Below are positions 62,596 through 64,000 of a stretch of DNA of 64,000 nucleotides, one piece after another. The stretch is taken from assembly GCA_963785745.1 (NCBI GenBank), contig CAWAWR010000024.1, forward strand, positions 434,001-498,000, in the 5' to 3' direction. Within the stretch, counting starts at the first letter, position 1. Each line of letters opens with the position of its first letter. The translations under genes and the position numbers were made by a program. Under the pieces are notes generated by a model, which ran no database searches, was not told the DNA's origin, and saw only the letters and a program-made list of their open reading frames with translations. Source of the stretch: VAZQ01 sp963785745. Its GTDB lineage: Bacteria; Pseudomonadota; Alphaproteobacteria; Rhizobiales; Xanthobacteraceae.

Positions 62596-63584
62596 ATGGC
62601 ACTCATTCGGCGGCAATTCTTTCGTTTGGCAGGCGCGACTATCGCGGCCAGCGCCGTTGCAGCCAACGGGCTTGCACAACCCAACTACCCGGCAAAGCCA
62701 ATCCGGATTCTCCTTGGGTTCGCCGCGGGTGGTCCCGCCGATATTGTTTCGCGCCTGGTCGGAGACAAGCTCTCCGCGAATTGGGGCCAGCCCGTCGTGA
62801 TCGAGAGTGTCACCGGGGCCGGCGGCAACTTGGCAGCAGAGCGTGTCGCCAAAGCAGCGCCTGATGGCTACACGCTCCTGATGGCCTCCTCGCCAATGAT
62901 CGTCGTCAATCCGAGTCTTTATCCAAAGCTGTCATTTGATCCGACCCGGGACTTAGCGCCGATCTCACAGATTGGCGCCACACCCAATATCCTCGTCGTC
63001 CCTCATCAAGTGCCAACCAAAAGTGTCCAGGATTTGGTCGCACTCGCTCGCACTCAACCGGGCAAACTTACTTTCGGTTCTGGTGGCATCGGGTCGAGCA
63101 ACCATCTCGCTGGTGAGCTCCTCAAGTCCATGGCTCGCATTGACATCCAGCATGTTCCGTACCGCGGCATCGCGCAGGCAATACCGGATTTGCTCGGGGG
63201 AAGGCTCACAATGCTGTTCGCCACGCGCCTAACGTTCAATCACTGGTGCGGGAGGGCAAGCTGCGAGCACTTGCCGTAACATCTCTGAAGCGCTTGCCTG
63301 CCGTTCCGGACTTGCCAACGATGATCGAGGCCGGTTTTCCAGGCTTTGATGTGACGACATGGTTCGGCCTATTCGCACCGCGCAAAACATCTACCGCGAT
63401 TGTGGACCAGCTTCACCGCGAGACCGTGAAAGCTATCGCGTTGCCGGACGTGCGCCAACGCCTCGACGAGCAGGGAATTGGAATCATCGGTAGTTCCTCG
63501 CAAGAACTCGCTTCAATCATCAGCCACGAAAGTCGATTTTGGGCCAAGGTCATTGCGGAATCCGGTATCAAATTATCCAACTGA
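62596..63584 (+). pseudogene. Bug/TctC-family periplasmic binding protein, one frameshift
   Basis: A 329-residue Bug-type receptor in two frames. The leader ALIRRQFFRLAGATIAASAV is followed by YPAKPIRILLGFAAGGPADI, WGQPVVIESVTGAGGNLAAE, the PDGYTLLMASSP block and FGSGGIGSSNHLAGELLKSM. At about 63225, after LLGGRLTMLFAT, the frame is lost. The next one continues VQSLVREGKLRALAVTSLKR, IEAGFPGFDVTTWFGLFAPR and ends ESGIKLSN at 63584. Adding one G in CACGCGCC gives LFATAPNVQSLV, the family sequence, so a single deleted base is the only defect. A sequencing error is possible. Confidence 0.88.
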
Positions 63585-63621
63585 CAGGCGCGGAACAGCG
63601 GGAGTCACGGCGTGCGCCACA

Positions 63622-63650
63622 AATGTCCGCTTCTGGCCCAAAGCGGACAT
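63622..63650. repeat. TGTCCGCTT palindrome, perfect arms
   Basis: AATGTCCGCTTCTGGCCCAA, then AGCGGACAT. It lies 38 bp after the Bug gene stop. Confidence 0.85.
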
Positions 63651-63667
63651 CCAGGGTGCGCTCTCCC

Positions 63668-63696
63668 AATGTCCGCTTCGGGAACTAAAGCGGACC
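63668..63696. repeat. TGTCCGCTT palindrome
   Basis: AATGTCCGCTTCGGGAACTA, then AAGCGGACC. The outermost base of the right arm is changed. Confidence 0.75.
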
Positions 63697-63769
63697 TTCC
63701 CAGAACTTGTTACGCCAATGGAGCGGGCCGCGCAGTGCTTTCATGGCGACCGTGCTTGGCGTCGCCGGA

Positions 63770-64000
63770 TCACGGCCGCGCGCGCCCAAACGTCACCAGG
63801 ATATGTCCCGACCCGCTCTTCGCCTCAAAGCCGTGGGTCGGGCCTTCGCGACGTTGGGCGCGTTGTCGCACGTCGTCAGCGTGTCGCCGTCTAAGGCGTA
63901 GATACCCCTCCAGGTCTTGCCCTTGTCCGTCCCTTCCATGTTTACGAAGTCGATCGATGCTGGCTTCGCGTTCTGGTCGGTCCGGAACGTCCCGCATAGA
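63770..64000 (-). pseudogene. TIGR03067-like protein, C-terminal part, frameshifted and cut by the window edge
   Basis: Reading in from the right edge on the minus strand: FRTDQNAKPASIDFVNMEGT, then WRGIYALDGDTLTTCDNAPN and VAKARPTA. One base over, the end continues FEAKSGSGHILVTFGRARP and stops at 63770. These blocks (ASIDF, GIYALDGDTL and the Gly-Ser-Gly-His strand) match the lipocalin-like TIGR03067 repeat family of exported proteins. A one-base shift near 63835 interrupts it here; the N-terminal half lies outside the window. Confidence 0.75.

Noticed and set aside
62401..62679. Frames giving GQKRTS, FGPKAD and similar peptides at palindromes
   Set aside because: These are read-through products of the TGTCCGCTT palindromes and are known as spurious proteins in databases.

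Overview
The window looks like a chromosomal stretch from a Bradyrhizobium-like alphaproteobacterium (Nitrobacteraceae or a near relative). The evidence is high GC, a urtABCDE-ureDABCEFG urea locus, purine catabolism genes, tricarboxylate-type (Bug) binding proteins, FixJ-like regulators, paired REP-like palindromes and many tiny helical orphan proteins. This assignment is inferred from gene content; no rRNA or other marker gene is present.

Region 1 (1-7.3 kb) is glycogen/alpha-glucan metabolism: a PfkB-type kinase, glgX, glgB and malQ. Region 2 (7.3-15.4 kb) is ureide catabolism: urate oxidase and a fused OHCU decarboxylase/HIU hydrolase turn urate into allantoin, a PuuE-type allantoinase and an AllC-type amidohydrolase continue, and an NMT1-type ABC transporter lies beside them. 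Region 3 (15.7-26.4 kb) is a urea ABC transporter followed directly by a complete urease operon, so the chain urate > allantoin > allantoate > urea > ammonia is encoded almost without interruption. Region 4 (26.4-35.3 kb) has two tandem membrane histidine kinases with ABC-substrate-binding-like sensor domains, a lone receiver protein, an outer-membrane protein with an NCS2-type permease, and an isochorismatase-like amidase. Four sequences matching the sigma-54 (-24/-12) promoter consensus precede the NMT1 transporter, urtA, the outer-membrane/permease pair and the amidase, which fits nitrogen-limitation (NtrC-type) control.

Region 5 (35.5-64 kb) is different: short orphan genes, long gaps and decayed genes (DHA2 transporter, NmrA-type reductase, vanadium haloperoxidase, LysR/Bug pair, ClpP-like protein, second Bug protein, TIGR03067-like protein), an IS110 scrap, a phage terminase remnant, an 82-bp duplication and about 18 copies of a palindrome with arms TGTCCGCTT/AAGCGGACA that I did not see before 38.9 kb.

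Single-base frame disruptions also occur in otherwise intact genes of regions 1-4 (malQ, an M20 peptidase, ureD, ureG, the first kinase copy). Either the assembly carries indel errors, or the locus is decaying; the sequence alone cannot decide. Multi-hit genes such as the haloperoxidase argue for real decay in region 5.
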